This document shows positions 22,828 to 29,732 of a DNA stretch of 29,791 bases, in pieces (position 1 is the stretch's first letter; each line of letters opens with the position of its first letter). The notes under the pieces were generated by a model. That model ran no database searches. It was not told the DNA's origin and worked only from the letters and a program-made list of their open reading frames with translations. Origin of the DNA: a virus; IMG/VR virus record IMGVR_UViG_3300027976_000140, positions 1 through 29,791 of that record, one strand, 5' to 3'. Both the position numbers and the translations under genes were made by a program.

Positions 22828-23498
22828 AGGTTTTGGATTACGGTCATGTGCGTCTGGTGGATCATATGGGATCGGACTTGTCGATTGTTCGCTCAGCCCG
22901 AGTCAGCTACGACGCGGCGTGGCGCACAGGCGAGGATGCTGGAAAAGATGCCAAGCTGATTCAATACCTTATCAAGAATCGTCATTCCACCCCACTTGAG
23001 TCTGTCACATTCACATTCGATGTCAAGGCTCCCATCTTTGTGTTCAGGCAGTGGCATCGTCACCGCACCTGGGCATACAATGAAATGTCTGCACGTTACA
23101 CAGAACTTCCCGAAGAGTTTTATGTACCCGAGGCGGACCAGATCACCACTCAGTCCGCTAGCAACAAACAGATGCGTACTGATGAAGTGAATCCACATGC
23201 AGAGTCGATGCGGGACCTCATGCGTTCCACTAATACCATAGCATTCAAAGCCTATCATACCATGCTTGCAGAAGGTTGCCCTCGTGAACTCGCCCGCTCA
23301 GTATTACCCGTAGCTACATACTCACAGATGTTTGCATCGGTAAACTTACACAACTTGTTTCATTTCCTAGGCCTGAGAATGCATTCCCATGCCCAGTATG
23401 AGATTCGTGTATACGCTATTGCAATCTTAGAACTCGTTCGACCTGTCTGTCCTATTGCGGTCGCCGCATGGGAAGAAGTTCAATCAACAAAGAAATAG
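22815..23498 (+). CDS. thyX: Flavin-dependent thymidylate synthase ThyX
   Basis: The 227-residue protein has the ThyX signature RHRx7S, here Arg82-His83-Arg84 to Ser92 (RHRTWAYNEMS). The usual C-terminal parts are also present: LHNLFHFLGLRMHSHAQYEIR, holding the dUMP and FAD-binding Arg and Gln residues. It makes dTMP from dUMP with FAD, NADPH and methylene-THF, feeding phage DNA synthesis. The start overlaps the primase stop, with an AGGAGAG site at 22801-22807. Its last codons are part of a tandem duplication that continues into the next gene. Confidence 0.95.
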   Translation: MDEVKVLDYGHVRLVDHMGSDLSIVRSARVSYDAAWRTGEDAGKDAKLIQYLIKNRHSTPLESVTFTFDVKAPIFVFRQWHRHRTWAYNEMSARYTELPEEFYVPEADQITTQSASNKQMRTDEVNPHAESMRDLMRSTNTIAFKAYHTMLAEGCPRELARSVLPVATYSQMFASVNLHNLFHFLGLRMHSHAQYEIRVYAIAILELVRPVCPIAVAAWEEVQSTKK

Positions 23499-23789
23499 GA
23501 TACAAAACATGGACGCACCTAAAGGGTTCTCGTTGAAAATTTTCCGCGATAGATACGCTTTCACGGAAACAGAAACCTGGCAAGATGCCTGTCTCCGTGT
23601 CGCTCACCAGGTGGCGACGGTCGCCGCATTGGAAGAAGTTCAATCAACAAAGAAATAGGATACAAAACATGAACGTACCTTTTTACGAACCTAAAGGGTT
23701 CTCGTTGACAATTTTCCGCGATAGATACGCTTTCACGGAAACAGAAACCTGGCAAGATGCCTGTCTCCGTGTGGCTCACCAGGTGGCGA
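23458..23789 (+). repeat. Tandem duplication of the thyX end and nrdJ start
   Basis: About 160 bases are repeated directly: copy 1 at about 23458-23617, copy 2 at about 23618-23789. Each holds the last codons of thyX, a short gap, and the first roughly 34 codons of the reductase gene up to CACCAGGTGGCGA. Copy 2 has an extra 12 bases after its fourth codon (TTTTACGAACCT), and the two copies differ by a handful of other substitutions. The arrangement is thyX-[nrdJ start]-[thyX end]-nrdJ. Confidence 0.92.
23509..23658 (+). pseudogene. Chimeric 49-codon frame: nrdJ start fused to thyX end
   Basis: This frame is created by the tandem duplication. Its first 35 codons match the reductase start (MDAPKGFSLKIFRDRYAF) and its last codons match the thyX end (LEEVQSTKK). 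The reading frame is intact and has the same leader as the real gene. A 49-residue peptide may be made, but no function follows from its make-up. It is best read as a duplication by-product, and intactness despite several base differences is slightly odd. Confidence 0.75.
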
Positions 23790-25450
23790 TAGCCGAAACC
23801 CCTGACAAACAAAAAATGTATATGGATCGTTTTTATGATGTTCTCGCCAAGAACCTATTCGTTCCAGGTGGACGCATATGGACGAACTCAGGACGGACCA
23901 ATCCTCAGCTTTTGAATTGCTTTGTGTTAGACCCCAACAAGGACAGCAAAGAAGGTTGGGGAAAATCCGCATACGATATGATTGTTACCTCCATGACAGG
24001 AGGGGGTTGCGGCGACGATTTCTCAGACGTGAGACCCAAGGGCGCGAGTATTGCAGGTCAACGTGGACTTGCTCCTGGTGCCGTCGAACTTATGCGAATG
24101 CTCAATTCATGTTCGAAGTCAGTACGCAATGGTGGACAGCGCCGCGTGGCCCTTATGTTCTCACTCGATCTATCCCACCCAGACATTGAAGAATTCCTCT
24201 CTGCGAAACTTATCAAAGGTGAACTCAACCACGCGAATGTGTCTGTGAAATCCCGACACACCAAAGCATTCATCAAAGCCATCAAGGACGATGGAGAAAT
24301 TGAATTGCATTGGAAGGGCAAGTACAAACGGTTCATCAAGGCGCGTGTGTTGTGGGATACCATCGTCGAGAATGCGTATAATTCAGCCGAGCCGGGTTTC
24401 TTGAATTGGGAGTTGGTTGAACATGATAGTAACATTTATTACATAGAGGAGTTGGTGACCACGAATCCTTGCGGGGAATTGGCACTCGCCTCCATGGAAC
24501 CCTGTTGCCTGGGGCATCTCGTGTTGTCTCGGTTTGTGACTCCTGATGGTATCAACTACCCTGCACTTGGAGATACGATTCGCTTGGCGGTGCGATTCTT
24601 GGATAATGTGCTAAGTGTGAATCATTTTCCTCTCAGTGAGATGAAAATAAAATCGAGCAACCTCAGACGTATTGGATTGGGGACCACGGCGCTCGCTGAT
24701 ACACTCGCACTCCTGGGGCACCGTTATGGTTCGGAAGAGGGGAACAAGTTTATCGATAAACTGTATCGTTTTATTAGCAAAGCTGCCTACGAAGCCTCTG
24801 TGCTCTTGGCAATCGAAAAGGGTGCATTCCCACTCTGCCACCCGTTGAAGCATGTTGAATCTGGATTCATGAAGCGTATGCCAGCCAAGACACAATCCTT
24901 GGTGCGAGAACATGGTATTCGCAACTGTGCCATCATTACACAAGCACCTACAGGCACAGTCAGTATTCTCTCAGAGAATTGTAGTTCAGGCATCGAGCCT
25001 ATGTTTGCGCCAGCCTATGAGCGACGATATTGGGATGGTGAGGTTCGAAAGATGGAGTTGGTCTTCCATCCCCTCTTTGAGAAGTTCATGCTCGAAAAGA
25101 AAAGCGTGGATCATTTTGTGGGTACCCATGATCTGACCGTACGCGATCACCTTGAGGTGCAGCGTATTATTCAGAGGCATGTAGACAATGCAGTCAGTAA
25201 GACGATAAACATGCCGCATAACTATCCTATAGAGGATATGGAAAAGTTGTGGTTAGAGTATCTGCCTCACCTGAAGGGTACAACCTTCTATCGGGAGAAG
25301 ACACGAGGATTTGTCAACGCAGAGGGTGCGGTTGAGGAACCCCCGTTGAGCGCCATTCCTCTCAAGGAAGCCAAGATGCGTTTCAAAGAAACACACAAAA
25401 CAGGGACGGAAGCCGTCATGGAATGTCCAACAGGAGTATGCCAACTATGA
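23669..25450 (+). CDS. nrdJ: Class II (adenosylcobalamin-dependent) ribonucleotide reductase
   Basis: The 593-residue protein has the reductase active-site set: Cys84 (LLNCFVL), NPCGE with the thiyl Cys268 and Glu270, and Cys438 (ENCSSGIEP). The C-terminal pair Cys586 and Cys591 (CPTGVCQL) is for re-reduction by thioredoxin or glutaredoxin. QAPTGTVSIL followed by SSGIEP is typical of class II NrdJ. No NrdB partner is nearby, which fits the B12-dependent class. It makes deoxyribonucleotides for phage DNA. The start ATG at 23669 is the second copy of the duplicated start. Its expression depends on host cobalamin. Confidence 0.92.
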   Translation: MNVPFYEPKGFSLTIFRDRYAFTETETWQDACLRVAHQVAIAETPDKQKMYMDRFYDVLAKNLFVPGGRIWTNSGRTNPQLLNCFVLDPNKDSKEGWGKSAYDMIVTSMTGGGCGDDFSDVRPKGASIAGQRGLAPGAVELMRMLNSCSKSVRNGGQRRVALMFSLDLSHPDIEEFLSAKLIKGELNHANVSVKSRHTKAFIKAIKDDGEIELHWKGKYKRFIKARVLWDTIVENAYNSAEPGFLNWELVEHDSNIYYIEELVTTNPCGELALASMEPCCLGHLVLSRFVTPDGINYPALGDTIRLAVRFLDNVLSVNHFPLSEMKIKSSNLRRIGLGTTALADTLALLGHRYGSEEGNKFIDKLYRFISKAAYEASVLLAIEKGAFPLCHPLKHVESGFMKRMPAKTQSLVREHGIRNCAIITQAPTGTVSILSENCSSGIEPMFAPAYERRYWDGEVRKMELVFHPLFEKFMLEKKSVDHFVGTHDLTVRDHLEVQRIIQRHVDNAVSKTINMPHNYPIEDMEKLWLEYLPHLKGTTFYREKTRGFVNAEGAVEEPPLSAIPLKEAKMRFKETHKTGTEAVMECPTGVCQL

Positions 25451-25806
25451 GAGCACTCATTCTAGCCTCAATTCTATTTCTATCGGGTTGTGGGTATGTC
25501 GTTGTGCCTCACTGGGACAATACAGAGTACAATGATCTAGTCAGCGTTGCTGCCCTAAGTAGTAAGGGTGATTGTAGTGTTGAACAGCGGGATAAACTCT
25601 CTGAGATCACCACCCACGCATTGTACTATAGCAAATTCCTTCCTGCGAATGATCTGACCCACGAGGGTATTGCTCAGATGAATAAGACGGTTCAGGAGTT
25701 GAATGATGCACCTAAAGTGAGCCAAGCATTTTGTGATATTCGACTACGGGCGATTCACCTGATGTCCACCTCAATGGCCAAAGCAGTGGGAGGTAAACCA
25801 CGATGA
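25447..25806 (+). CDS. Small lipoprotein
   Basis: The ATG at 25447 overlaps the reductase stop. The 119-residue product has a short basic start, a hydrophobic stretch and the lipobox LSGC (Cys at residue 14; FLSGCGYVV), so it should be lipidated and placed in the envelope. The mature part (about 105 residues) is helical with two further cysteines. It is not an obvious outer-membrane spanin because no Pro-rich region follows. It may serve superinfection exclusion or lysis, by inference. Confidence 0.78.
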   Translation: MRALILASILFLSGCGYVVVPHWDNTEYNDLVSVAALSSKGDCSVEQRDKLSEITTHALYYSKFLPANDLTHEGIAQMNKTVQELNDAPKVSQAFCDIRLRAIHLMSTSMAKAVGGKPR

Positions 25807-26045
25807 GTATCTATGCACTTTTACAACACGACGAACTTCGGGTACGAGAACTAGGAGAACTTCTCAATACCATTGCCTCGGCACTGGATCAGAAGAAGAT
25901 CACGGAACAGGAATATGTCACCCTCATGATTGATGCAGAACGACTCAAGGAAGTTATGGATTTGTCGGAGGACTTGGAACTCAGGTTGAAAATCAATGCC
26001 GCATTTAAGGTGGTCATTCAAATAGCAAAGATGGTGAATCTATGA
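25803..26045 (+). CDS. Small helical protein, 80 aa
   Basis: The 80-residue product is almost entirely helical with heptad-like spacing (LRVRELGELLNTIASAL, LKEVMDLSEDLELRLK). It overlaps both neighbours (ATGA). No family or membrane segment is seen. Confidence 0.68.
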   Translation: MSIYALLQHDELRVRELGELLNTIASALDQKKITEQEYVTLMIDAERLKEVMDLSEDLELRLKINAAFKVVIQIAKMVNL

Positions 26046-26452
26046 GATATAGCGCTGGGTATAAGTATCAGCTCGCCGAAAGCTGTACGGTTACAATGCC
26101 TGATCTCCCCGTTCGGACCCGAGAAATTGATACAGATTATATATGGTTAGGAGACGCGAATCTGTTGATCATTAAGAAGGGGTACGCATGGGATGGACCT
26201 AGTGGGCCCACTATCGATACCAAAGACTTCATGCGCGGTAGCCTTGTGCATGATGCATTGTATCAATTGATCCGAGGGAATCATCTTGATAAGAATGAGT
26301 ATCGAGTGTTAGCAGATAAAGAACTCTATAGAATTTGTCGCGAAGATGGTATGTCCTGGGTTCGCGCTAATGTTGTGTATTATACGCTACGAGTATTCGG
26401 AAACCCCGCAGCACGACCAGAAGCCGACCACAAAGTTATCGACGCACCATGA
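26042..26452 (+). CDS. DUF1353 protein
   Basis: The 136-residue protein carries the DUF1353 hallmark: KKGYAWDGPSGPTIDTK followed by FMRGSLVHDALYQLIR, and an N-terminal beta part. The family is common in phages and often lies near lysis and packaging genes. Its biochemical role is not established. It overlaps both neighbours (ATGA at 26042 and 26449). Confidence 0.85.
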   Translation: MRYSAGYKYQLAESCTVTMPDLPVRTREIDTDYIWLGDANLLIIKKGYAWDGPSGPTIDTKDFMRGSLVHDALYQLIRGNHLDKNEYRVLADKELYRICREDGMSWVRANVVYYTLRVFGNPAARPEADHKVIDAP

Positions 26453-26730
26453 TTATCTATAACCTACGGCGACCTATTGCGCGTGTGCAATATATACGTG
26501 TGGATCGAGGAACACAATGGGGCAATCCCTTCGTTATACTGAATCAGTCAGATAAAGAACGGGAGCGAGTGTGTGAGTTGTTTGAGGAATATGCAATATG
26601 GAGACTGACCGTGGACCCTGAGTGGTTACACCCGCTGCGAGGTTCGAACCTCGCCTGTTGGTGCACACCAAAACGCTGTCATGCGGAAGCATTATTGAGA
26701 TTAGCCACCCAATTAGAGGAGATACTATGA
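26449..26730 (+). CDS. DUF4326 protein
   Basis: The 93-residue protein matches the DUF4326 pattern: an N-terminal strand, RGTQWGNPFVI, and the SNLACWCTPKRCHAEALLRL end with a CWC/CH cysteine-histidine cluster that could bind metal. Phages often carry it among accessory genes. Its function is unknown. Confidence 0.85.
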   Translation: MIIYNLRRPIARVQYIRVDRGTQWGNPFVILNQSDKERERVCELFEEYAIWRLTVDPEWLHPLRGSNLACWCTPKRCHAEALLRLATQLEEIL

Positions 26731-27002
26731 CACCTTGCGAAAATTTCGGTTGGGCACTTGAACAACTCAAGATGGGGAAAAAGGTTGGTAGGACAGGTTG
26801 GAATGGTAAGGGAATGTTTGTGTTCCTCGTACCAGGATCAACATTCACCGTGAATCGTGCCCCATTACTGGGCTTCTATCCAGAGGGGACAAAGATAAGG
26901 TACCATGCACATGTGGACATGAGGACAGCCGATGGAGAGATTGTGCCGTGGCTGGTCAGTCAGACAGATTTATTGGCAGATGATTGGGAGATTGTACCAT
27001 GA
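26727..27002 (+). CDS. DUF2829 protein, Tad2-like anti-Thoeris protein
   Basis: The 91-residue protein has the DUF2829 pattern throughout: FGWALEQLKMGKKVGRTGWN, MFVFLVPGSTFTVNRAPL, YHAHVDMRTADGEIVPW and SQTDLLADDWEIV. Proteins of this family (Tad2) have been shown to bind and sequester the cyclic ADP-ribose signal made by Thoeris defence systems, so that the effector is not activated. The full length and the conserved Trp, His and Asp residues support an intact protein. Start at the ATGA overlap (26727). It lies in a row of accessory genes. Confidence 0.85.
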   Translation: MTPCENFGWALEQLKMGKKVGRTGWNGKGMFVFLVPGSTFTVNRAPLLGFYPEGTKIRYHAHVDMRTADGEIVPWLVSQTDLLADDWEIVP

Positions 27003-27199
27003 CATTTACACACACATGTCAGTCTTGCAATAGACACATTTCATTATCCTATGATGAGGCAGACAGCACACCTGAATTTTGTCCTTTTTGTGGGGAAGAT
27101 ATCGAGGATGATGGTGAAGCGTCTTATGATGACCCAGGTGCCCGCGGTATTGCTGGCGCAGATTTCGATATGGGTGATGAGTGGGATGGGTACAGATGA
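26999..27199 (+). CDS. Small zinc-ribbon protein
   Basis: The 66-residue product has two CxxC pairs (CQSC and CPFC), a treble-clef/zinc-ribbon arrangement, followed by an acidic tail (EDIEDDGEASYDD). The last 76 bases overlap, in antisense, the 3' end of the homing endonuclease gene on the other strand. Its function is unknown. Confidence 0.7.
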   Translation: MTFTHTCQSCNRHISLSYDEADSTPEFCPFCGEDIEDDGEASYDDPGARGIAGADFDMGDEWDGYR

Positions 27200-27597
27200 G
27201 CCAACGAACTCTTGTGTAACTTCAGACTGACCCATTTGTTATAGTAGTTATCCGAGAGTAGAGCGCCCGAAGTCAAAATCTCTAGGGCCTCGAAGTAATT
27301 CGTTTCCCCACGCTTGGTTGTCAGGTGTAGAATCTCACGGGTAAAGAACTCCTCACCAAGAGTTTCGATATCCTTTAGCAGTTCGTCACTAGAGCCCCAG
27401 TAGGATACCCAATCACTGGCAACCCGGAGTTTCTTCCTGCGTTTGTTCTTTTTTGTAATGCCTTGGATCTTGGACTTTGTGAAAAGCTTACGTCCCAGGT
27501 ATATTCTACCCGTTTGTAGGTTAGTAATACGGTAGACAAACCCGAAGTGTTTATCATTTGGTCCAATAAAATCAATACCTTGATGCTGCCAGGCCAT
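27124..27597 (-). CDS. GIY-YIG-type homing endonuclease (Seg-like)
   Basis: This is the only gene on the minus strand. The 157-residue protein has the GIY-YIG core in FVYRITNLQTGRIYLGRK (about 20-37). SDWVSYWGSSDELLKDIETL (about 61-80) and YFEALEILTSGAL, with its catalytic-type Glu, follow. This layout is known from small endonucleases of T4-like phages. Its start at 27597 has a TAGGAGG site just upstream and a late-promoter-like CCTAAATA. Such free-standing genes copy themselves into relatives by cutting a nearby target. The last 76 bases overlap the zinc-ribbon gene. Confidence 0.8.
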   Translation of the reverse strand: MAWQHQGIDFIGPNDKHFGFVYRITNLQTGRIYLGRKLFTKSKIQGITKKNKRRKKLRVASDWVSYWGSSDELLKDIETLGEEFFTREILHLTTKRGETNYFEALEILTSGALLSDNYYNKWVSLKLHKSSLAHLYPSHSSPISKSAPAIPRAPGSS

Positions 27598-27613
27598 AGT
27601 GTTCCTCCTATCG

Positions 27614-27621
27614 TATTTAGG
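27614..27621 (-). promoter_or_regulatory. Late promoter-like box for the homing endonuclease
   Basis: On the minus strand the sequence reads CCTAAATA, 17 bases upstream of the ATG and just before the TAGGAGG site. It sits back to back with the sigma70 promoter of the plus strand (TTGACA at 27623). Confidence 0.45.
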
Positions 27622-27622
27622 C

Positions 27623-27651
27623 TTGACAAACCCACCCTATCGTGTTATCAT
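27623..27651 (+). promoter_or_regulatory. Sigma70 promoter
   Basis: TTGACA (27623-27628), a 17-base spacer and TATCAT (27646-27651) form a strong early-type promoter directed at the small membrane protein gene at 27675. A GGAGGA site follows at 27665-27670. Confidence 0.78.
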
Positions 27652-27674
27652 TCATATAACAAACGGAGGACTCT

Positions 27675-27908
27675 ATGGAATCCATTGCCGACATTGCTGT
27701 AAAAATTTTGACCTGGACCTTCATGATTATCGCAACCCCATGTATTGTGTTGTTGGGGGCGTCAATCGCCGTTGTTGGGTCCTTCATTGGTGCCATTGTG
27801 CTGATGGTCGGGGGACTCGTCCTTGTTATTGCAATCAGTGTAGTACACCTCCATGGTCTTCTTCAGCGTCTCGCTGCCAAGATCCGAGGTACGGCATGGA
27901 CCAGTTAG
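27675..27908 (+). CDS. Small membrane protein, 77 aa
   Basis: The product is largely hydrophobic with two predicted membrane helices: ILTWTFMIIATPCIVLLGAS (about 11-30) and the VGSFIGAIVLMVGGLVLVIA stretch (about 34-53). A basic C-terminal helix follows. It has its own sigma70 promoter and a good GGAGGA site, so it is probably made early. Early phage membrane proteins often block superinfection or change the host envelope; this is inference only. Confidence 0.78.
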   Translation: MESIADIAVKILTWTFMIIATPCIVLLGASIAVVGSFIGAIVLMVGGLVLVIAISVVHLHGLLQRLAAKIRGTAWTS

Positions 27909-28345
27909 AATTTGGTGCGATCCTCAATGAACGACCAGAACTCTATGATGGATTTGGGTTCTTCATGAACAGAGAAACTAATAAGGTACAATTCTATTAC
28001 TTTGATGATATGGCACGTAAGCACGGCAAACTACCAGGCAATCCCGACGTGCCCGAAGATCGTGAATCCTACCATGTGCTACTCACTTCTGTGCGAAAGG
28101 GTATCGTGCATGTGGAGAAGCCTTTCACGTCATGTTTCATTGATCCGTTCGTCTATGCGACACGGATCGTTCGGGCTGGATTCAATGGGATCATGATCCG
28201 AGAGACACAATACTCTCTGATTCTTCTTTCGACCGCCTTACTAGATACCTTGAAACTCTTCAAAACAGCCGGTGGATTCGTGATGAAGGATGAGGATGGG
28301 GTTGATGTGTTTCATGAGGGCCTAAACAAGGGGAAAAAATTATGA
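27896..28345 (+). CDS. Unknown phage protein, 149 aa
   Basis: The ATG at 27896 follows a GAGGT site and overlaps the previous gene by 13 bases. A longer upstream reading frame reaches back to 27599 but encodes Cys-rich nonsense over the promoter and the membrane gene, so the shorter start is used. The protein is soluble, with FGFFMNRETNKVQFYYF near the N-terminus and a hydrophobic helix (SLILLSTALLDTLKLF) near residue 104. No family is recognised. Confidence 0.7.
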   Translation: MDQLEFGAILNERPELYDGFGFFMNRETNKVQFYYFDDMARKHGKLPGNPDVPEDRESYHVLLTSVRKGIVHVEKPFTSCFIDPFVYATRIVRAGFNGIMIRETQYSLILLSTALLDTLKLFKTAGGFVMKDEDGVDVFHEGLNKGKKL

Positions 28346-28662
28346 TTATTGCAGCGAATTTGGTAGAAGTTGGGGTGAAGATGTTGACCAAGTACCTCCG
28401 TGAGGGTGTGGTTGAGGTACAATTCACAAAGAAGGACGGCACACTTCGCGTGATGAACTGCACCAAGGATATGACAAAAATTCCTGTGGAAAACCATCCC
28501 AAGCCACAACCAGTGACAGAAGAGTCGGGAGCCTTGGACCTCGATGACCTGCCTCCATATACACAAAAGCCTGTGCAATTGATCACCGTGTTTGATGTGG
28601 ATAAGCAGGAATGGAGAAGTTTCAACTATACCACAGTCCGCTCAATCAGTTTAGCCAATTGA
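28342..28662 (+). CDS. WYL_2-like (Sm-fold) phage protein
   Basis: The 106-residue protein has VEVQFTKKDGTLRVMNCTKD near the N-terminus and ITVFDVDKQEWRSFNYTTVR near the C-terminus. These are the two conserved parts of the small WYL_2/Sm-like beta-barrel family of T4-like phages, with an acidic linker between. The family is thought to bind nucleic acid or regulators, but this is not proven here. It overlaps both neighbours. Confidence 0.78.
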   Translation: MIIAANLVEVGVKMLTKYLREGVVEVQFTKKDGTLRVMNCTKDMTKIPVENHPKPQPVTEESGALDLDDLPPYTQKPVQLITVFDVDKQEWRSFNYTTVRSISLAN

Positions 28663-28664
28663 TG

Positions 28665-28745
28665 ATGGGTTCCAAAACGGAGGATATGATTATGGGTTCC
28701 AAAACGGAGGATATGATGATGGGTTCCAAAGTGGTGATGTGGATG
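28665..28745 (+). repeat. 27-base repeats carrying a ribosome-binding site and start codon
   Basis: The unit ATGGGTTCCAAAACGGAGGA plus seven more bases occurs at 28665-28691 and 28692-28718 almost identically, and a partial third unit begins at 28719. Each of the first two units holds GGAGGAT (28679-28685 and 28706-28712) six bases before the next ATG GGT, so each copy duplicates a start site of the lipoprotein gene. Confidence 0.85.
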
Positions 28746-29201
28746 ATGGGTTTTGTGATGTTGACCGCTGTGGGATGCGGCGGGTCAAGGTTTATTGTTG
28801 TGGAAGATGCCCCTAAGGGTGCCCGCGCCGACCAGACCTTGGGTCTTCGCGCCGTCGTTGATGTGGATACCCTTGCACCAACCGAGCGTTACTCGTGGTT
28901 GTCCTTGTGTGATAAGGTAGAGACTCCCTCCTTCAAGATCTTCACCAAAGTCACCTATGTGAACTGTGAGCCACAAATGGAATTGACACAAAAGGTGCAG
29001 AAGACTACGACTACAGGTTGGGTTGCTGGTGTGGTTGGACCTGTTATCACTACAGGCATGACGGCGGCAGCAATTGGATATGCCGGTAATCGGATTGGTG
29101 ATGGACTTAGTAAGTCTGGTTCTAAGACCTCCTATACAAATAGCGGCAACGGAGGACCAGGAGGCAACGGAGGACCGGGTGGAAATGGTGGTTTGCCATA
29201 G
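28719..29201 (+). CDS. Lipoprotein with glycine-rich tail
   Basis: I chose the ATG at 28719. It is 6 bases after GGAGGAT (28706-28712), and from there the product begins with a proper signal peptide (MGSKVVMWMMGFVMLTAVGC) ending at a lipobox-like cysteine (AVGC). In-frame starts at 28662 and 28692 lie in the repeats before it and would add a less plausible N-terminus. The mature part is soluble with four further Cys/Thr-rich strands. It has a hydrophobic Gly/Ala segment (WVAGVVGPVITTGMTAAAIG) that may be a glycine-zipper membrane insertion, and a C-terminal GNGGPG repeat. A terminator follows. Confidence 0.72.
   Translation: MGSKVVMWMMGFVMLTAVGCGGSRFIVVEDAPKGARADQTLGLRAVVDVDTLAPTERYSWLSLCDKVETPSFKIFTKVTYVNCEPQMELTQKVQKTTTTGWVAGVVGPVITTGMTAAAIGYAGNRIGDGLSKSGSKTSYTNSGNGGPGGNGGPGGNGGLP
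29145..29198 (+). repeat. 18-base repeats encoding the GNGGPG tail
   Basis: Three successive 18-base units (29145-29162, 29163-29180, 29181-29198) encode GNGGPG, GNGGPG and GNGGLP at the very end of the lipoprotein. The first two are nearly identical. Confidence 0.8.
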
Positions 29202-29217
29202 ATCGGCATAAGTAATG

Positions 29218-29250
29218 GATAGCCCCGGCTCAACTGGGGCTATCTTTTCT
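29218..29250 (+). terminator. Rho-independent terminator
   Basis: GATAGCCCC (29218-29226) and GGGGCTATC (29236-29244) form a perfect 9-base stem with a 9-base loop, followed by TTTTCT. It closes the transcript that starts at 27623 or upstream. Confidence 0.9.
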
Positions 29251-29251
29251 C

Positions 29252-29280
29252 TTGACAACCCACACAAATTCTGATACAAT
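29252..29280 (+). promoter_or_regulatory. Sigma70 promoter
   Basis: TTGACA (29252-29257), a 17-base spacer and TACAAT (29275-29280) follow the terminator directly. This starts a new transcript with the gene at 29297. Confidence 0.82.
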
Positions 29281-29296
29281 CATCGAAGGATAACAC

Positions 29297-29431
29297 ATGC
29301 TACTCATTGCAGGACAATTTGCCCTCTTCATTGTTTCGATTGTTGTGGTGTTGCTCTTTCTATCAGGTGCGATAAAGGCGATACAGTTTGCGTTGAACCT
29401 CTTGATATCGGTCATCAAGACCAAGGAATAA
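29297..29431 (+). CDS. Small membrane protein, 44 aa
   Basis: An ATG at 29297 with a GAAGGA site (29285-29290, spacer 6) opens a 44-codon frame. The product has one membrane segment (FALFIVSIVVVLLFLSGAI, about residues 8-26) and an amphipathic helix ending in KTKE. It is the first gene after the terminator and promoter, and its stop is one base before the next ATG. Very short single-span phage proteins can be host-inhibiting or envelope proteins; the function is unknown. Confidence 0.68.
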   Translation: MLLIAGQFALFIVSIVVVLLFLSGAIKAIQFALNLLISVIKTKE

Positions 29432-29432
29432 A

Positions 29433-29732
29433 ATGGTTTTTGAATGTCATATCACTATTGCGGATAGTCTCTCACATACCCATGTGAATATCAAGCAATC
29501 TGTTTTGGATGCGAAGTGGAAATTTTCGTGCATTGATGGTGACCCCCTTCTTGGTAAACAAATTTTGTACTACGCTACCCGATGGTTCGAACATCGTGAG
29601 AATGCGATCATAGAAACCAACAGACAAAAGGATCTATTCATTCAGCACGGTCTCCGTGTGGTGAGAGCGAAGGTTGAAGAAGTGATTTACGATGCACGGC
29701 TCATTGGCGGTGTGTGGAAGGAAATCCCATGA
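29433..29732 (+). CDS. Unknown phage protein, 99 aa
   Basis: The ATG at 29433 follows the previous stop by one base. The 99-residue product has an N-terminal strand (VFECHITIAD), an SVLDAKWKFSCIDGDPLLG middle and a helical, basic C-terminus (LRVVRAKVEEVIYDARLI). I have an impression of similar phage proteins but no family name. The stop overlaps the next start. Confidence 0.72.
   Translation: MVFECHITIADSLSHTHVNIKQSVLDAKWKFSCIDGDPLLGKQILYYATRWFEHRENAIIETNRQKDLFIQHGLRVVRAKVEEVIYDARLIGGVWKEIP

Noticed and set aside
27599-27895. N-terminal Cys/His-rich extension of the gene at 27896
   Set aside because: The extension covers a promoter and a well-supported membrane protein gene in another frame. 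Its cysteine-rich sequence is an out-of-frame reading.
28665-28745. Possible CRISPR-like repeats
   Set aside because: The repeats are adjacent with no spacers and lie in frame at the start of a lipoprotein gene.
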